Part shown: one piece after another, positions 52,939 to 63,708 of the stretch | Numbering within the stretch: position 1 is the stretch's first letter | Layout of the letters: each line of letters opens with the position of its first letter | From: Limnohabitans sp. 2KL-51 | GTDB lineage: Bacteria; Pseudomonadota; Gammaproteobacteria; Burkholderiales; Burkholderiaceae_C | Assembly (NCBI RefSeq): GCF_003063645.1 | Contig: NZ_NESJ01000007.1 | Span: 124,001 to 188,000, forward strand | DNA: 64,000 nt | Direction: 5' to 3' | Notes under the pieces: model-generated | Seen by the model: only the letters and a program-made list of their open reading frames with translations | Database searches by the model: none | What the model was told of the DNA's origin: nothing | Position numbers and translations under genes: made by a program

Positions 52939-55035
52939 TCAGTTATCCGAGGGCACGATGTGCTCGGGCAGGGCTTGGGCTTGGCGGTGGGCGTGGCGGT
53001 GCACCAGGGTGCGCACGGCTTCACACACGCGCTCGCTGGTGATGCCAAAGTGCGCGTACAAAGCCGGGGCCGGGGCCGATTCGCCAAAGCTGGCGATGCC
53101 GATCACCATGCCCGTGCGGCCCACGTATTTGCGCCAGAAGTCGGGGTGAGCGGCTTCCACCGCCACGGTGGGCAAACCCAGCGGCAAGACCATGTCCTGG
53201 TAGGCCTCGCTTTGCCGGTCAAACACATTGGTGCAGGGCATGGACACCACCCGTGTGGCCACACCTTGCGTAGCCAGTTCGGCCTGCGCTTTCAAGGCCA
53301 AAGAGGTCTCGGACCCTGTGGCCACGATGATGGCTTGGGCGCCCGGCATGTCGCTCAGGATGTAGCCACCCTGGCGCACCTTGGCCGCGTCGGCGGCGTC
53401 GGTCAGCAGCTGCGGCAGGTTCTGGCGCGACAGCGCCAAGGCGCTCGGGCCGTCGCGGCGCTCCACCGCACAGGCCCAGGCCACGGCGGTTTCCAAGCCA
53501 TCGGCGGGCCGCCACACATCCAGCCCCGGGATGATGCGCAAGCTGGGCACATGCTCCACGCTTTGGTGCGTGGGGCCGTCTTCGCCCAAGCCAATCGAGT
53601 CGTGCGTGAAGACATGGATCACGCGCTTTTTCATGAGCGCGGCCATGCGGATGGCGTTGCGCGAATAGTCCGAGAACGTGAGGAACGTGCCGCCATACGG
53701 GATGTAACCCCCGTGCAGCGCCATGCCGTTCATGATGGCGGCCATGCCAAATTCGCGCACGCCATACGAGAGGTGGTTGCCCCAGGTGTCGCGGCCGGCC
53801 TTGGTACAGGTCTTGAAGTTGGTCAGGTTGGAGCCCGTGAGGTCGGCGCTGCCGCCAAAAAACTCGGGCAACAAGGGGGCCAACACATCGAGCGCGTTCT
53901 GGCTGGCTTTGCGGGTGGCCACGGCATCGGGCTTGGCCACGATGGCGGCCAGGGCTTTTGCCAAGCCTTGGGCATAGGCCTCGCTCAAATCGCCTTTCAT
54001 GCGGCGCTCAAACTCAGCCGCCTCTTGCGGGTAGCGGCTTTGGTAGGCGGCAAAGCGCTCACGCCATTGGCTTTCGGCTCGTGTGCCACTGGCGCGGGCA
54101 TCCCAAGCACTGGCCACATCGGCAGGCACCTCAAAGGGGGCATAGGGCCAGTTCAGCGCTTCGCGGGTGGCGGCAATTTCGGCAGCGCCCAGCGCTGCGC
54201 CGTGCACATCGTGCGTGCCCGCTTTGTTGGGTGAGCCCATGCCGATCACGGTTTGGCAGCAGATCAGTGTGGGTTTGCCATTCGCACTGTGGGCTTGCGC
54301 CTTGGCTGCTTCGATGGCGGCGTTCACCGCTTGCGGATCGTGCCCGTCCACCTTGGCGATCACGTTCCAGCCATAGGCCTCAAAACGCTTGGGCGTGTCG
54401 TCGGTGAACCAGCCTTCCACATGACCGTCGATCGAGATGCCGTTGTCGTCGTACAGCGCCACCAGTTTGGACAAGCGCAAAGTGCCCGCCAGCGAACAGG
54501 CCTCGTGGCTGATGCCTTCCATCAGGCAGCCATCGCCCAGGAACACATAGGTCATGTGGTCCACGATGTCCAGGCGCTGGCCACCCTCCTCCCGGTTGAA
54601 TTCATCGGCCAACATCTTTTCGGCCAAGGCCATGCCCACGACGTTGGTGATGCCCTGGCCCAGAGGGCCGGTGGTGGTTTCCACGCCAGGGGTGATGTCC
54701 ACTTCCGGGTGGCCCGGGGTCTTGCTGTGCAGCTGGCGGAACTTTTTCAACTCGTCCATGGGCAGGTCGTAGCCTGTCAGGTGCAGCAAGGCATAAATCA
54801 GCATGGAGCCGTGGCCGTTGGACAACACAAAACGGTCACGGTCAGCCCACTGCGGGTTGAGTGGGTTATGTTTCAGATGCCGGTTCCACAGCACTTCGGC
54901 GATGTCGGCCATGCCCATAGGGGCACCGGGGTGGCCCGACTTGGCCGCTTCGACGGCGTCAACGGCCAGCATGCGCACGGCGTTGGCCATGCGGCGGGCC
55001 ATCTCGGGGGTGGGGTGATTTGCAGCGGTGTTCAT
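52939..55035 (-). CDS. cbbT: Transketolase CbbT
   Basis: 698-residue thiamine-diphosphate enzyme. Catalytic and cofactor motifs are [26 protein letters not shown] (His near 35), [35 protein letters not shown] with NDNGISIDG-like [10 protein letters not shown], and the C-terminal [18 protein letters not shown]. It shuffles two-carbon units in the Calvin cycle. It is between cbbP and cbbZ. Confidence 0.97.
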   Translation of the reverse strand: MNTAANHPTPEMARRMANAVRMLAVDAVEAAKSGHPGAPMGMADIAEVLWNRHLKHNPLNPQWADRDRFVLSNGHGSMLIYALLHLTGYDLPMDELKKFRQLHSKTPGHPEVDITPGVETTTGPLGQGITNVVGMALAEKMLADEFNREEGGQRLDIVDHMTYVFLGDGCLMEGISHEACSLAGTLRLSKLVALYDDNGISIDGHVEGWFTDDTPKRFEAYGWNVIAKVDGHDPQAVNAAIEAAKAQAHSANGKPTLICCQTVIGMGSPNKAGTHDVHGAALGAAEIAATREALNWPYAPFEVPADVASAWDARASGTRAESQWRERFAAYQSRYPQEAAEFERRMKGDLSEAYAQGLAKALAAIVAKPDAVATRKASQNALDVLAPLLPEFFGGSADLTGSNLTNFKTCTKAGRDTWGNHLSYGVREFGMAAIMNGMALHGGYIPYGGTFLTFSDYSRNAIRMAALMKKRVIHVFTHDSIGLGEDGPTHQSVEHVPSLRIIPGLDVWRPADGLETAVAWACAVERRDGPSALALSRQNLPQLLTDAADAAKVRQGGYILSDMPGAQAIIVATGSETSLALKAQAELATQGVATRVVSMPCTNVFDRQSEAYQDMVLPLGLPTVAVEAAHPDFWRKYVGRTGMVIGIASFGESAPAPALYAHFGITSERVCEAVRTLVHRHAHRQAQALPEHIVPSDN

Positions 55036-55052
55036 GGTGCTTTAACCCCGCT

Positions 55053-55937
55053 TCAAGCCTGGCCCAGAGCGCGTTTGCGGCGCTCCATCATTCGCCATAC
55101 GAACGGTGTGAAGATGAGTTGCATGGCAATTTCCATCTTGCCGCCGGGCACCACGATGGTGTTGGCACGGCTCATCCAGGAGTCGTTGATCATGTTGAGC
55201 AAGTAGGGAAAGTCGATGCCTTTGGGGTTGGCAAAACGGATCACCACCACGCTTTCATCGGCCGATGGAATGTCGCGAGAAATGAAAGGGTTGGAGGTGT
55301 CGACCAAAGGCACTCGTTGGAAGTTGACATGCGTGTGCTCAAACTGCGGCACGATGTAGTTCACATAGTCGGGCATGCGGCGCAAGATGGTGTCGGTCAC
55401 GGCCTCTGTGCTGTAGCCGCGCTGATGCTTGTCGCGCCAGAGTTTCTGAATCCATTCCAAGTTGATGACGGGCACCACACCCACGCGCAAGTCAGGGTGC
55501 TGCGCGATGTTGTGCTCGGGCGTGACCACGGCGCCGTGCAAACCTTCGTAAAACAGCATGTTGGTGTCGTTCGGCAGGTCTTCCCAAGGCGTGAACGTGC
55601 CGGGGTCTTGTTGGTAAGGCGCAGCTTCTTCGGCGTTGTGCAGGTATTTGCGTGACTTGCCTTGGCCTGTGGCACCGTAGGTGCGAAACAGGTTTTCAAT
55701 CTCGCCAAACAGGTTGTTCTCTTCACTGAAGTGGCTGAAATGTTTGTTGCCATCTTTTTCAGCTTCAGCGCCACGTTGCTTCATTTCTTTGCGGTCAAAG
55801 CGGTGAAAGCTGTCGCCTTCGATGATGGCCGCTTTCACGCCTTCGCGGCGGAAAATGTTGGAGAACGTGCGTGTCACCGTTGAGGTGCCTGCGCCCGAAG
55901 AACCGGTGATGGCGATGATGGGGTGGCGTTCAGACAT
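55053..55937 (-). CDS. cbbP: Phosphoribulokinase CbbP
   Basis: 294-residue class I phosphoribulokinase, the signature enzyme that makes ribulose-1,5-bisphosphate for RuBisCO. The P-loop GSSGAGTST (12-20), the IIEGDSFHRFDR catalytic region, the FYEGLHGAV loop and HTHVNFQRVPLVDTSNPF are conserved in bacterial cbb-operon PRKs. It shows a strong commitment of this operon to CO2 fixation. Confidence 0.97.
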   Translation of the reverse strand: MSERHPIIAITGSSGAGTSTVTRTFSNIFRREGVKAAIIEGDSFHRFDRKEMKQRGAEAEKDGNKHFSHFSEENNLFGEIENLFRTYGATGQGKSRKYLHNAEEAAPYQQDPGTFTPWEDLPNDTNMLFYEGLHGAVVTPEHNIAQHPDLRVGVVPVINLEWIQKLWRDKHQRGYSTEAVTDTILRRMPDYVNYIVPQFEHTHVNFQRVPLVDTSNPFISRDIPSADESVVVIRFANPKGIDFPYLLNMINDSWMSRANTIVVPGGKMEIAMQLIFTPFVWRMMERRKRALGQA

Positions 55938-55979
55938 GGGAATCTCCTTGTTGTTTTTTCAATCGTTTTGAAATCGGGC

Positions 55980-57077
55980 TCAGTCGCGGAACAGGCTGCG
56001 TTCGGCAAACAGCGGGGCAAAACTGTCTTGCTTGGACGGTTCGGCGTGGTAACGCTCAATGCGCTCGACCTCGTTTTTGGAGCCAAACACCAGGCCAATT
56101 CGCTGGTGCAAGCTGGTGGGCTGCACACTCAACATGGGGACTTGTCCCGTGCTGGCGCGGCCTCCGGCTTGCTCCATGATGAAGCCGACTGGATTGGCCT
56201 CGTACAGCAGGCGCAGGCGGCCGGGCTTGCTCGGATCTTTGGTGTCACGGGGGTACATGAACACACCACCGCGCATCAGAATGCGGTGGGCTTCGGCCAC
56301 CATGGAGGCGATCCAGCGCATGTTGAAGTCCTTGCCACGCGGGCCGGTTTTACCGGCCAGGCATTCGTCCACATAGCGCTTGACCGGGGCTTCCCAAAAG
56401 CGGCTGTTGGAGGCGTTGATGGCGAACTCTTGGGTGTCTTCGGGCACGCGCAATTCGGGGTGGGTCAACATGAACTCACCCATCACCGGGTCGAGTGTGA
56501 AACCAGCCACGCCATTGCCCACGCTCAGCACCAGCATGGTGGTGGGGCCGTACAAGGCGTAACCGGCAGCAATCTGACGGGTTCCCGGTTGGAAGAAATC
56601 AGCCTCGGTCAAAGGCCCGCCTTCGGCGGTGGCATCCGGTGCACGCAGCACACTGAAAATGCTGCCCACCGACACGTTCACGTCGATGTTGCTGGAGCCA
56701 TCCAGCGGATCAAACACCAGCAGGTATTTGCCCCGGGGGTGTTGCGCTGGAATGTCGTAGGGCAAATCCATTTCTTCAGAGGCCATGCCCGCCAAGTGGC
56801 CGCCCCACTCGTTCATGCGGATAAACAGTTCATTGCTCACCACGTCCAGCTTTTTCTGAGTCTCGCCTTGCACGTTGATGCTGCCACCGGCATCGGCCGC
56901 GTGGTTGCCGTACATGTCGGCCAAAGCGCCATAGGCGACCGATTTGGCAATGGCTTTGCAGGCCATGGCCACATCCAAAATCAGGGCATTGAAGTCACCA
57001 CTGGCATCGGGAAAACGGCGACGCTCTTCGATCAGGTACTGCGTCAAGGTGGGTGTGGTGCGGGGGCTCAAGGACAT
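55980..57077 (-). CDS. cbbF: Fructose-1,6-bisphosphatase class I CbbF
   Basis: 365-residue class I FBPase. The metal site is visible in [25 protein letters not shown] and the substrate site in [21 protein letters not shown] near residue 290. The start is ATG 57077 ([15 protein letters not shown]); longer frames reach upstream in cbbE. It makes fructose-6-phosphate for the regenerative part of the cycle. Confidence 0.95.
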   Translation of the reverse strand: MSLSPRTTPTLTQYLIEERRRFPDASGDFNALILDVAMACKAIAKSVAYGALADMYGNHAADAGGSINVQGETQKKLDVVSNELFIRMNEWGGHLAGMASEEMDLPYDIPAQHPRGKYLLVFDPLDGSSNIDVNVSVGSIFSVLRAPDATAEGGPLTEADFFQPGTRQIAAGYALYGPTTMLVLSVGNGVAGFTLDPVMGEFMLTHPELRVPEDTQEFAINASNSRFWEAPVKRYVDECLAGKTGPRGKDFNMRWIASMVAEAHRILMRGGVFMYPRDTKDPSKPGRLRLLYEANPVGFIMEQAGGRASTGQVPMLSVQPTSLHQRIGLVFGSKNEVERIERYHAEPSKQDSFAPLFAERSLFRD

Positions 57078-57127
57078 GGGGTCAACACTCTCTGAAGTTT
57101 TAAAAATTCTGGAATTCGGAATCCAAC

Positions 57128-57814
57128 TCAAGCCACAGCGGCTTGCTTGAGGGCTTGCATCACACCCCGATAGCCCCCATCGGCGTCGGGCGCACCGAAC
57201 ACGGCGCTGCCCGCCACGCAGGTGTCGGCACCGGCCGCCACGATCTGGGCGATGTTGTCGGTCTTCACGCCGCCGTCCACCTCCAGCACGATGGACTGAC
57301 CACCTCGGGCCACATGGGTGTTGATGCGCTGGCGGGCCGCTTGCAGCTTGGGCAAAGTCGAGGGGATGAATTTCTGGCCACCAAAACCGGGGTTGACGCT
57401 CATGAGCAAGACCACGTCCAAGCGGTCCATCACATGGTCCATCCACTCCAGCGGGGTGGCGGGGTTGAACACCAGGCCCGCTTTGCAGCCGTGGTCACGG
57501 ATCATTTGCAAAGTGCGGTCCACATGGCGGCTGGCTTCGGGGTGAAAGGTGATGATGTTGGCCCCCGCCTTGGCAAACAAAGGCACCAAGGCGTCCACCG
57601 GTTCGACCATCAAATGCACATCGATCGGGATCTGGACATGCGGGCGGATCGCCTCGCACACCAGCGGGCCAATGGTGAGGTTGGGCACGTAATGGTTGTC
57701 CATCACGTCAAAGTGCACCCAGTCCGCGCCAGCGGCTTCAATGGCGCGGACCTCTTCGCCCAGACGGGCAAAGTCGGCGGACAAGATGGAGGGGGCAATG
57801 CGGACGGTGCTCAT
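57128..57814 (-). CDS. cbbE: Ribulose-phosphate 3-epimerase CbbE
   Basis: 228-residue TIM-barrel epimerase that makes ribulose-5-phosphate. Conserved motifs are [58 protein letters not shown] and VDGGVKTDN. Its start overlaps the cbbY stop (ATGA). It precedes the cbbF gene by 50 bases. Confidence 0.96.
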   Translation of the reverse strand: MSTVRIAPSILSADFARLGEEVRAIEAAGADWVHFDVMDNHYVPNLTIGPLVCEAIRPHVQIPIDVHLMVEPVDALVPLFAKAGANIITFHPEASRHVDRTLQMIRDHGCKAGLVFNPATPLEWMDHVMDRLDVVLLMSVNPGFGGQKFIPSTLPKLQAARQRINTHVARGGQSIVLEVDGGVKTDNIAQIVAAGADTCVAGSAVFGAPDADGGYRGVMQALKQAAVA

Positions 57815-58536
57815 GCGGTGGCCTTGAAAGCGGATTGGTGCCATTCACGCAACTGCGCCAGCCCCACGCCATCGAGGCTGGGGCAGAGGCGCAATGCGCC
57901 TTTGAAATCGTGTTCGGCGGTGAAATCGTTGGGGGTGATGATGGTGGACAGACCCGCGGCCATGGCGGCTCGAAGACCGTTTTCGGAATCTTCAAACGCC
58001 AAGCAATGTTCTGGCGCCAAACCCAGGCGTGAGAGGGTTTGCTGGTAGACCATCGGATCGGGTTTTTTGCGCGGCGCGGTCGAAGCGTCTTCGATGACCG
58101 AGAAATTCAACTTCCAATCTGGACCGATGGCCTGTCGCAGCAAAGCCGCGATGTTGACGGGCGAGGTGGTGGTGGCAATGGCCAGCCTGAGCCCCGCCGC
58201 ACTGGCCGCTGACAGCAGCGCCAGCACCCCGGGGCGCATCTGCACCGCACCGTCTTGCACGGCTTGCTCGTAAGCGGCGGTCTTGATCTCGTGCAGGTGG
58301 TCAATCGTCTCCTGCATGCCCGCACCCGTGATGTCCTTGGGCTGGGTCCCCAGGGTTTGCCAATACGCCTTGATGCGCTCTTTGCCGCCTGAGACGGCCA
58401 ACAAGCGGGTGTACAGCGGCACATCCCAACGCCAGTCCAGCCCCATCTCGGCGAAAGCCTGGTTGAACGCCGCCAAATGCGCCATTTCAGTGTCGGCCAA
58501 GGTGCCGTCGACATCAAAGATCAGTGCTTGCAGCAT
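57811..58536 (-). CDS. cbbY: HAD-family phosphatase CbbY
   Basis: 241-residue CbbY-type HAD phosphatase that removes inhibitory xylulose-1,5-bisphosphate, a misfire product of RuBisCO. Motifs are [37 protein letters not shown] and [18 protein letters not shown]. It is the first gene of the operon and the only trace of the upstream RuBisCO block; cbbX, cbbS and cbbL normally precede it but are not here. The start is ATG 58536. Confidence 0.93.
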   Translation of the reverse strand: MLQALIFDVDGTLADTEMAHLAAFNQAFAEMGLDWRWDVPLYTRLLAVSGGKERIKAYWQTLGTQPKDITGAGMQETIDHLHEIKTAAYEQAVQDGAVQMRPGVLALLSAASAAGLRLAIATTTSPVNIAALLRQAIGPDWKLNFSVIEDASTAPRKKPDPMVYQQTLSRLGLAPEHCLAFEDSENGLRAAMAAGLSTIITPNDFTAEHDFKGALRLCPSLDGVGLAQLREWHQSAFKATA

Positions 58537-58798
58537 GGGGTAAGCCCTACGTGGGAAAGAAGGACTCCACTTTAAGAAGGTCTGAGGCTCAGGACAATTC
58601 AATATTGCCAATCAATTAATTAAGCAATCCTTTAATGTCGCACGTCAAAGGCCCCGCGCCAGACGCAAGATTGCGGGGGCCAAGACGTCAGGATCTGCCC
58701 CGGGCTCGTCAAGAAGGCACAGCCCATGCTGCGCCTTGGCAGACGCCCCCCTCGCTAGAATGAATGCCCGAGTCCGCCCAGCCCACCAGAGCACCCCC
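58537..58798. promoter_or_regulatory. Divergent promoter region of the cbb operon and DUF3422 gene
   Basis: 262-base gap. The AT-rich core 58590-58635 holds the palindromes CAATATTG (58600-58607) and TTAATTAA (58616-58623), and several T-N11-A matches that fit CbbR/LysR-type sites, but AT-rich DNA gives these by chance. The DUF3422 gene lies on the other side. No cbbR gene is adjacent. Confidence 0.4.
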
Positions 58799-60100
58799 AT
58801 GAACACCCTGCCTGTTGACGACCCCTTGCGCATTGCGCTGCACAACGAGGTCCATGCCCGCCCCAGCGCCCGCATCCGCTTGCCAGCCTTCATCGTCTTG
58901 GTGGGTGTGTTCAACAACGGGGTCAGCCGCGAGCAGGAATGGGAGCACCTCCAGCGCCTTCAACCCGATTTGAAGCTCGAGGACATGCAAGGCAACTTTG
59001 TGCGCTTGCGCTTAGGGGCCTACACGCTCAAGTGGGAGCGGCACACCGAATTCACCCGCTACTCGCTGGTACAGCCGCTGCCGCAAGACGCGGGCCTGGA
59101 CGCCCAGGACCCGGAACTGCTGTCCTTTTTGGCCTTGCCCGACGGTTGGCTGGCCGCCATTCCCGGGCGCACCTTCGCGGCGGTCAAGCTCATCATGCTG
59201 CACGACGACCTGAGCGACCCCCAACAATCCTTGAGCAAAGCGCGGAACTGGTTTGGCGAACACACGGTGGTGGCCTCGCGCATGGGCAACCCCGCGCACT
59301 CGCTGGTGGTGACCGACTTCCATTTGCGCCCCAGCGGTTTTGAACGCATCTTGGTGCTGGCCCCCGAATCCACCAGCGACACACGGGGCGGTCGTATCTC
59401 GCAGCGCCTGCTGGAGCTGGAAACCTACCGCCTGATGGCCCTGCGCGGTTTGCCTGTGGCCAAAGCCGTGGGCACGCAACTGGGCCAGGCCGGACGCGAA
59501 CTGGCCGACATCACGGCCGCCTTGCAAAACAAGGCCGCGCAAGACCAGACCATGCTCGACCGCCTGATCGGTCTGGCCGCCTCGGTCGAACTCATCACCG
59601 CCGAACACGCGTTTCGCTTTGCCGCCACCGCCGCCTACGACAAGCTGGTGCGCGAGCGCATTGCCGAGCTGCGCGAGTCGCCCATCAGCGGCACGCAGAC
59701 CATCGGTGAATTCATGCAGCGGCGTTTGTCGCCCGCCATGGCCACCGTGGCCGCCACGGCAAAGCGCCTGTCCGACTTGTCCGAGCGCATCAGCCGCACC
59801 AGCGCCTTGCTGCGCACGCGCGTGGACATCGCGACCGAAGAACAAAACAGCCAGCTGTTGGCCAAGCTCACCAAAGGCCAAGAGCTGCAGCTGCGCTTGC
59901 AAACCACGGTGGAAGGCCTGTCGATCGCGGCCATCTCGTACTACGTCATCAGCCTCTTGCTGTACCTCGGCAAAGCCGCCAAAGCCGCTGGCCTGCCCAT
60001 CCACCCCGAAATGGCCGCAGGCGCTTTTGTGCCCCTGGTGCTGTGGTTGGTGTGGCGCACCAACAAGCGCATCCACGACAAACTGCGCAGTGAGGGCTGA
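58799..60100 (+). CDS. DUF3422 family protein
   Basis: 433-residue protein of the DUF3422 family common in proteobacteria. The N-terminal domain starts HNEVHARPSARIRLPAFIV and the middle is helical with possible coiled coil; the last part has two transmembrane helices (about 375-397 and 405-420), so it is an inner-membrane protein with a large cytosolic part. The start is ATG 58799. No activity is known for the family. It is monocistronic. Confidence 0.88.
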   Translation: MNTLPVDDPLRIALHNEVHARPSARIRLPAFIVLVGVFNNGVSREQEWEHLQRLQPDLKLEDMQGNFVRLRLGAYTLKWERHTEFTRYSLVQPLPQDAGLDAQDPELLSFLALPDGWLAAIPGRTFAAVKLIMLHDDLSDPQQSLSKARNWFGEHTVVASRMGNPAHSLVVTDFHLRPSGFERILVLAPESTSDTRGGRISQRLLELETYRLMALRGLPVAKAVGTQLGQAGRELADITAALQNKAAQDQTMLDRLIGLAASVELITAEHAFRFAATAAYDKLVRERIAELRESPISGTQTIGEFMQRRLSPAMATVAATAKRLSDLSERISRTSALLRTRVDIATEEQNSQLLAKLTKGQELQLRLQTTVEGLSIAAISYYVISLLLYLGKAAKAAGLPIHPEMAAGAFVPLVLWLVWRTNKRIHDKLRSEG

Positions 60101-60173
60101 GCCGCGGCGATTCAACCCAGGCGCTTGAGCGGGTGGTTGAACCGCCGCTGGGGAGTGCCATCGCCCTGGAAGG

Positions 60174-61907
60174 CTAATGCGACAAGGCCTGCACCGCTTG
60201 ATGGTGCGTCAGGAACACCTCACCACTCAACTCCGCCAGCAAATGGCTGCGCTTCAACCGGTCGTGCACGGGGCCCTTGACCTCGGACAGGTGCAGCTGC
60301 ACACCTGAAGCCTGCAAGCGGGCGTTGATGGTTTCCAGGCTTTCGAGTGCGCTGGCGTCAATGTCGTTGACCGCCGAGCATTGCAGCACCACATGCCGTA
60401 CACCTGAGCGCATGGCCACCTGGGCCGCGATGGTGTCTTCAAGGAAACGGGCGTTGGCAAAGTACAGGCTTTCGTCCACGCGCAGACCCAAAATGCCCGG
60501 CTGCTCCAGCACGGCGTGACGCAGCACATTGCGGTAATGCTCCGTGCCCGGCACCTGCCCCACCACCGCGATGTGCGGGCGGCTGGTGCGGTACAGCAGC
60601 AACAGCACCGAGGCGCTCACGCCCGCGATCAACCCCGCCTCTACACCCACCGCCAAGGTCAGGCCAAAGGTCAGGAGCAAGGCAATGAAATCGGCCTTGG
60701 CGTAATGCCAGGTGCGAGCAAACACCCCGACATCGACCAAGGTGAGCACGGCCACCATGATGGTGGCGGCCAAGGTGGCTTGGGGCAAATGGAAGAGCCA
60801 AGGCGTCAAGAACAAAGCCGCCAGCGCCAGCCCGACAGCGGTGTAGATGCCTGCGGCAGGCGTGCGTGCACCCGCATCAAAATTGACCACCGAACGCGAA
60901 AATCCGCCCGTGACCGGAAAGCCACCAGACAGGCCTGCCCCCAAATTGCTCAGGCCCAGCGCACGCAACTCGGCATCGGGGTCGATGCGTTCGCGCCGCT
61001 TGGCCGCCAAGGACTGCCCCACCGACACCGACTCCACAAAGCCCACCAAAGAGATCAACAAAGCAGGCACCCACAAAGCCTGGGCCAGCGCCCATGGGGC
61101 GGCCCACCCATCTATCGATCCACCCGGCAGTGTGAGCGGCGGCAAGCCTTGCGGCACCGTGCCCACCACCCGCACGCCCTGCTCGGCCAACTGCCACACG
61201 GCTGACAAGGCAATGCTCAAGAGCAGCACCGCCACCGGGGCCGCCTTGGCCGCCAAATCGGCCGCACCCGCCAAGACCCCCAAGCGCTTGAGCCAGGGCT
61301 TGAGCTGACGGCGCACCAGCAGCAGCAAAGCCAAAGCCCCCAGACCCATCGCAGTGGTGGGCACATGCAGGCTGGGCAAGTTTTGCCACAGCTGCGGCAG
61401 CAGTTGCAGCAAGTTGTCACCCTGCAGCGGCACGCCCAACAAATGTTTGAGCTGGCTGGCCGCGATCAGCAAACCCGACGCCGAGACAAAGCCCGAGATG
61501 ACCGGGTGGCTCAAAAAGTTGGCCAAATAGCCCAACCGCGCCGCGCCCATCACCAGCATGATGGCCCCGCTGAGCAGGGCCAGCATCAAAGCCGCCTCGG
61601 TGTAAGCCACGCTGCCTTGCGCCGCCACCGCGCCCACACTGGCCGCCGTCATGAGCGAGGTCACCGCCGCAGGCCCCACGGCCAAGGTGCCGCTGCTGCC
61701 CATCAGGGCGTACAGCACCAAGGGGGCCATGCTGGCGTACAGGCCCGCCTGCGCGGGCAAGCCCGCCAACAGCGCATAAGCCAGGCTTTGCGGAATCAGC
61801 ATCAGCGTCACCACCACAGCGGCCACGCCATCGGCCGTCAACAACGAACGGTTGTAGCGCCGCCCCCAATCCAGAATGGGGAACCAGCGCTCAAGTGCCG
61901 AACTCAC
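60174..61907 (-). CDS. SulP-type anion transporter
   Basis: 577-residue SLC26/SulP transporter with about 12 helices; signature region IPQSLAYALLAGLPAQAGLYASMAPL and SGGFPVTGGFSRSVVNFDAGARTP, and a C-terminal STAS domain (about 440-555) with VLQCSAVNDIDASALESL. SulP proteins move sulfate, bicarbonate or other anions. Its stop/start overlap (four bases) with the persulfide-dioxygenase gene points to sulfate or sulfite export from sulfur oxidation (inference); bicarbonate uptake is the other possibility. Confidence 0.93.
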   Translation of the reverse strand: MSSALERWFPILDWGRRYNRSLLTADGVAAVVVTLMLIPQSLAYALLAGLPAQAGLYASMAPLVLYALMGSSGTLAVGPAAVTSLMTAASVGAVAAQGSVAYTEAALMLALLSGAIMLVMGAARLGYLANFLSHPVISGFVSASGLLIAASQLKHLLGVPLQGDNLLQLLPQLWQNLPSLHVPTTAMGLGALALLLLVRRQLKPWLKRLGVLAGAADLAAKAAPVAVLLLSIALSAVWQLAEQGVRVVGTVPQGLPPLTLPGGSIDGWAAPWALAQALWVPALLISLVGFVESVSVGQSLAAKRRERIDPDAELRALGLSNLGAGLSGGFPVTGGFSRSVVNFDAGARTPAAGIYTAVGLALAALFLTPWLFHLPQATLAATIMVAVLTLVDVGVFARTWHYAKADFIALLLTFGLTLAVGVEAGLIAGVSASVLLLLYRTSRPHIAVVGQVPGTEHYRNVLRHAVLEQPGILGLRVDESLYFANARFLEDTIAAQVAMRSGVRHVVLQCSAVNDIDASALESLETINARLQASGVQLHLSEVKGPVHDRLKRSHLLAELSGEVFLTHHQAVQALSH

Positions 61908-62797
61908 AAAGCGTCCACCGGAATCTTCAGGTAACGCTGGCCGTTGTCTTCGGGCGGTGGCATGTGGCCAGCACGCATGTTGATTTGTACCGAAGGCAAG
62001 ATCAACACGGGCATGGACAAAGTGGCATCGCGCTTTTCGCGCATGGCCACAAACTCGGCCTCACTCACGCCTTGGTGCACATGCACATTGGCCTTTTTCT
62101 GCTCGGCCACGGTGGTCACGCACTGGGGCTGGCGGGTCTCGGGCGGGTAGTCATGGCACATGAACAGCTCGGTGTTGTCCGGCAAGCTGAGCACTTTTTG
62201 GATCGACTGGAACAACACGCTGGCACTGCCCCCAGGGAAGTCGCAGCGCGCCGTGCCGTAGTCGGGCATGAACAAGGTGTCGCCCACAAAAGCCACCTGC
62301 CGCGCAGGATCGACACTGGCATCTGTGACCACATAGGTCATGCACGCCGGGGTGTGGCCGGGGGTGTGCAGGGCCTGGGCCTGCAAAGCACCAATCTGAA
62401 ATGTTTCGCCGTCATTCAGCAAACGGTCGAACTGGCTGCCGTCGCGGGCAAATTCGGTGCCCGCGTTGAACAGTTTGCCAAACACGTTTTGCACCGTGGT
62501 GATGTGCGAACCAATGGCCAATTGGCCGCCCAACTGCTTTTGCAAATAGGGCGCGGCCGACAAATGGTCAGCGTGCACATGCGTCTCCAAAATCCACAAC
62601 ACACGCAGGTCCAGCGCCTTCACACGCGCCACCAACTGGTCGGCGCTGGCGGTGTGGGTGCGGCCCGACTTGGGGTCGTAGTCCAGCACGCTGTCGATCA
62701 AGGCGCACTGCCGAGTGCTCAGGTCGGCCAGGATGTGGCTGAAGGTGAACGTGGCCGGATCAAAAAACGATTCGATGTGCATGTGGGCTGAACTCAT
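61904..62797 (-). CDS. MBL-fold hydrolase, ETHE1/Blh-like persulfide dioxygenase
   Basis: 297-residue metallo-beta-lactamase-fold protein. The metal motif is ETHVHADHLSAAPYLQ (His73, His75, Asp77, His78), followed by the ligands in LHTPGHTPACMTYV, FVGDTLF and MCHDYPPETRQPQ. This set is typical of Blh/ETHE1-type persulfide dioxygenases, which oxidise glutathione persulfide to sulfite with a mononuclear iron. The start at 62797 gives MSSAHMHIESFFDP. It is next to a peroxiredoxin and SulP. Confidence 0.85.
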   Translation of the reverse strand: MSSAHMHIESFFDPATFTFSHILADLSTRQCALIDSVLDYDPKSGRTHTASADQLVARVKALDLRVLWILETHVHADHLSAAPYLQKQLGGQLAIGSHITTVQNVFGKLFNAGTEFARDGSQFDRLLNDGETFQIGALQAQALHTPGHTPACMTYVVTDASVDPARQVAFVGDTLFMPDYGTARCDFPGGSASVLFQSIQKVLSLPDNTELFMCHDYPPETRQPQCVTTVAEQKKANVHVHQGVSEAEFVAMREKRDATLSMPVLILPSVQINMRAGHMPPPEDNGQRYLKIPVDAL

Positions 62798-62875
62798 GGT
62801 GACTTCCTTGGCAGTGGAACAACAAAGGTCCTTGGCACCCCTTGCCGCTGTGCGGCAAGGGGGCAAGCCTTCAAC

Positions 62876-63502
62876 TTAGAGGGACTTGGTCGAGAAATAC
62901 CAGTCCTTCATGGCATAACCCTCGCCTTTGCGCTTGGCAATGGCTTCGGGGGTTTTGGGTGGTGGCACGATCACGTCGCAACCGGGCGTCCAGCCCTCGG
63001 GGGTGGCGATCTTGTGGGCATCGCTGGTCTGCATGGCTTGCAACAAACGCACAAACTCTTCGATCGAGCGGCCGTTGCTCATGGGGTAGTACACCATGGC
63101 GCGCAGCTTGCCTTCGGGGTCAATGAAGAAGGTGGCACGCACGGCTTGGGTATCTGCAGCGCCGGGGTGGATCATGCCGTAGGCTTGGGCCACTTCCATC
63201 TTGATGTCGTCGATGATGGGGAAGGGAATCTCCACACCAAAGTTGTTCTGAATGCTTTGCATCCAGGCCAAGTGCGAGTAGATGCTGTCGATCGACAAGC
63301 CGAGCAATTCGCAGTTCATGCTCTTGAACAACTCGGCACGCTTGGCAAAACCGATGAATTCGGTGGTGCACACAGGCGTGAAGTCGGCAGGGTGCGAGAA
63401 CAAGATGAGCCACTTGCCTTTGTAATCGGCGAGGCTTCGGGGGCCGTGGGTGGTGTTGGCGCTGAAGGCGGGAGCGGCTTCGTTGATGAGGGGCATGGAC
63501 AT
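62876..63502 (-). CDS. Peroxiredoxin, 1-Cys/Prx6 type
   Basis: 208-residue thiol peroxidase that reduces hydrogen peroxide, organic peroxides or persulfides. The peroxidatic Cys45 lies in FTPVCTTEF, and the long C-terminal domain with GCDVIVPPPKTPEAIAKRK is the Prx6-like form. No signal peptide, so it is cytosolic. It is 78 bases upstream of the persulfide-dioxygenase gene, in the same direction. Confidence 0.93.
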   Translation of the reverse strand: MSMPLINEAAPAFSANTTHGPRSLADYKGKWLILFSHPADFTPVCTTEFIGFAKRAELFKSMNCELLGLSIDSIYSHLAWMQSIQNNFGVEIPFPIIDDIKMEVAQAYGMIHPGAADTQAVRATFFIDPEGKLRAMVYYPMSNGRSIEEFVRLLQAMQTSDAHKIATPEGWTPGCDVIVPPPKTPEAIAKRKGEGYAMKDWYFSTKSL

Positions 63503-63708
63503 GGCGGGTTTCCTTTGAGGTTGACTATCGGTTTTCGAAATCGAGAGATTTATTCAATCGACAGGGTCAACTGTACATACCCCTGAAGGTATTGGGCATG
63601 AGTTATCGCAATGAATGGCATAGTGACAATTGCGGTCGTGAAATCGACAAAATTGATCCATCGCAATCCCTCAAGGTCTTATCCATGCTTGGCCCAAAAC
63701 CACAGGCC
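63503..63708. promoter_or_regulatory. Intergenic region between rhodanese and peroxiredoxin genes
   Basis: 206 bases, AT-rich in the half nearest the peroxiredoxin, with an inverted GTTGAC (63520-63525) / GTCAAC (63566-63571) pair and a small repeat ATACC/GGTAT near 63580. It likely holds the promoter of the peroxiredoxin/dioxygenase/SulP operon; no known operator was recognised. Confidence 0.4.

Noticed and set aside
52897-54234. 445-codon frame opposite transketolase
   Set aside because: It is histidine- and glycine-rich antisense of a well-conserved gene and shows no own motif.
58590-58635. Definite CbbR binding site
   Set aside because: T-N11-A matches are found, but they are expected by chance in such AT-rich DNA, and no cbbR gene is adjacent. 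It is listed only as a candidate promoter region.
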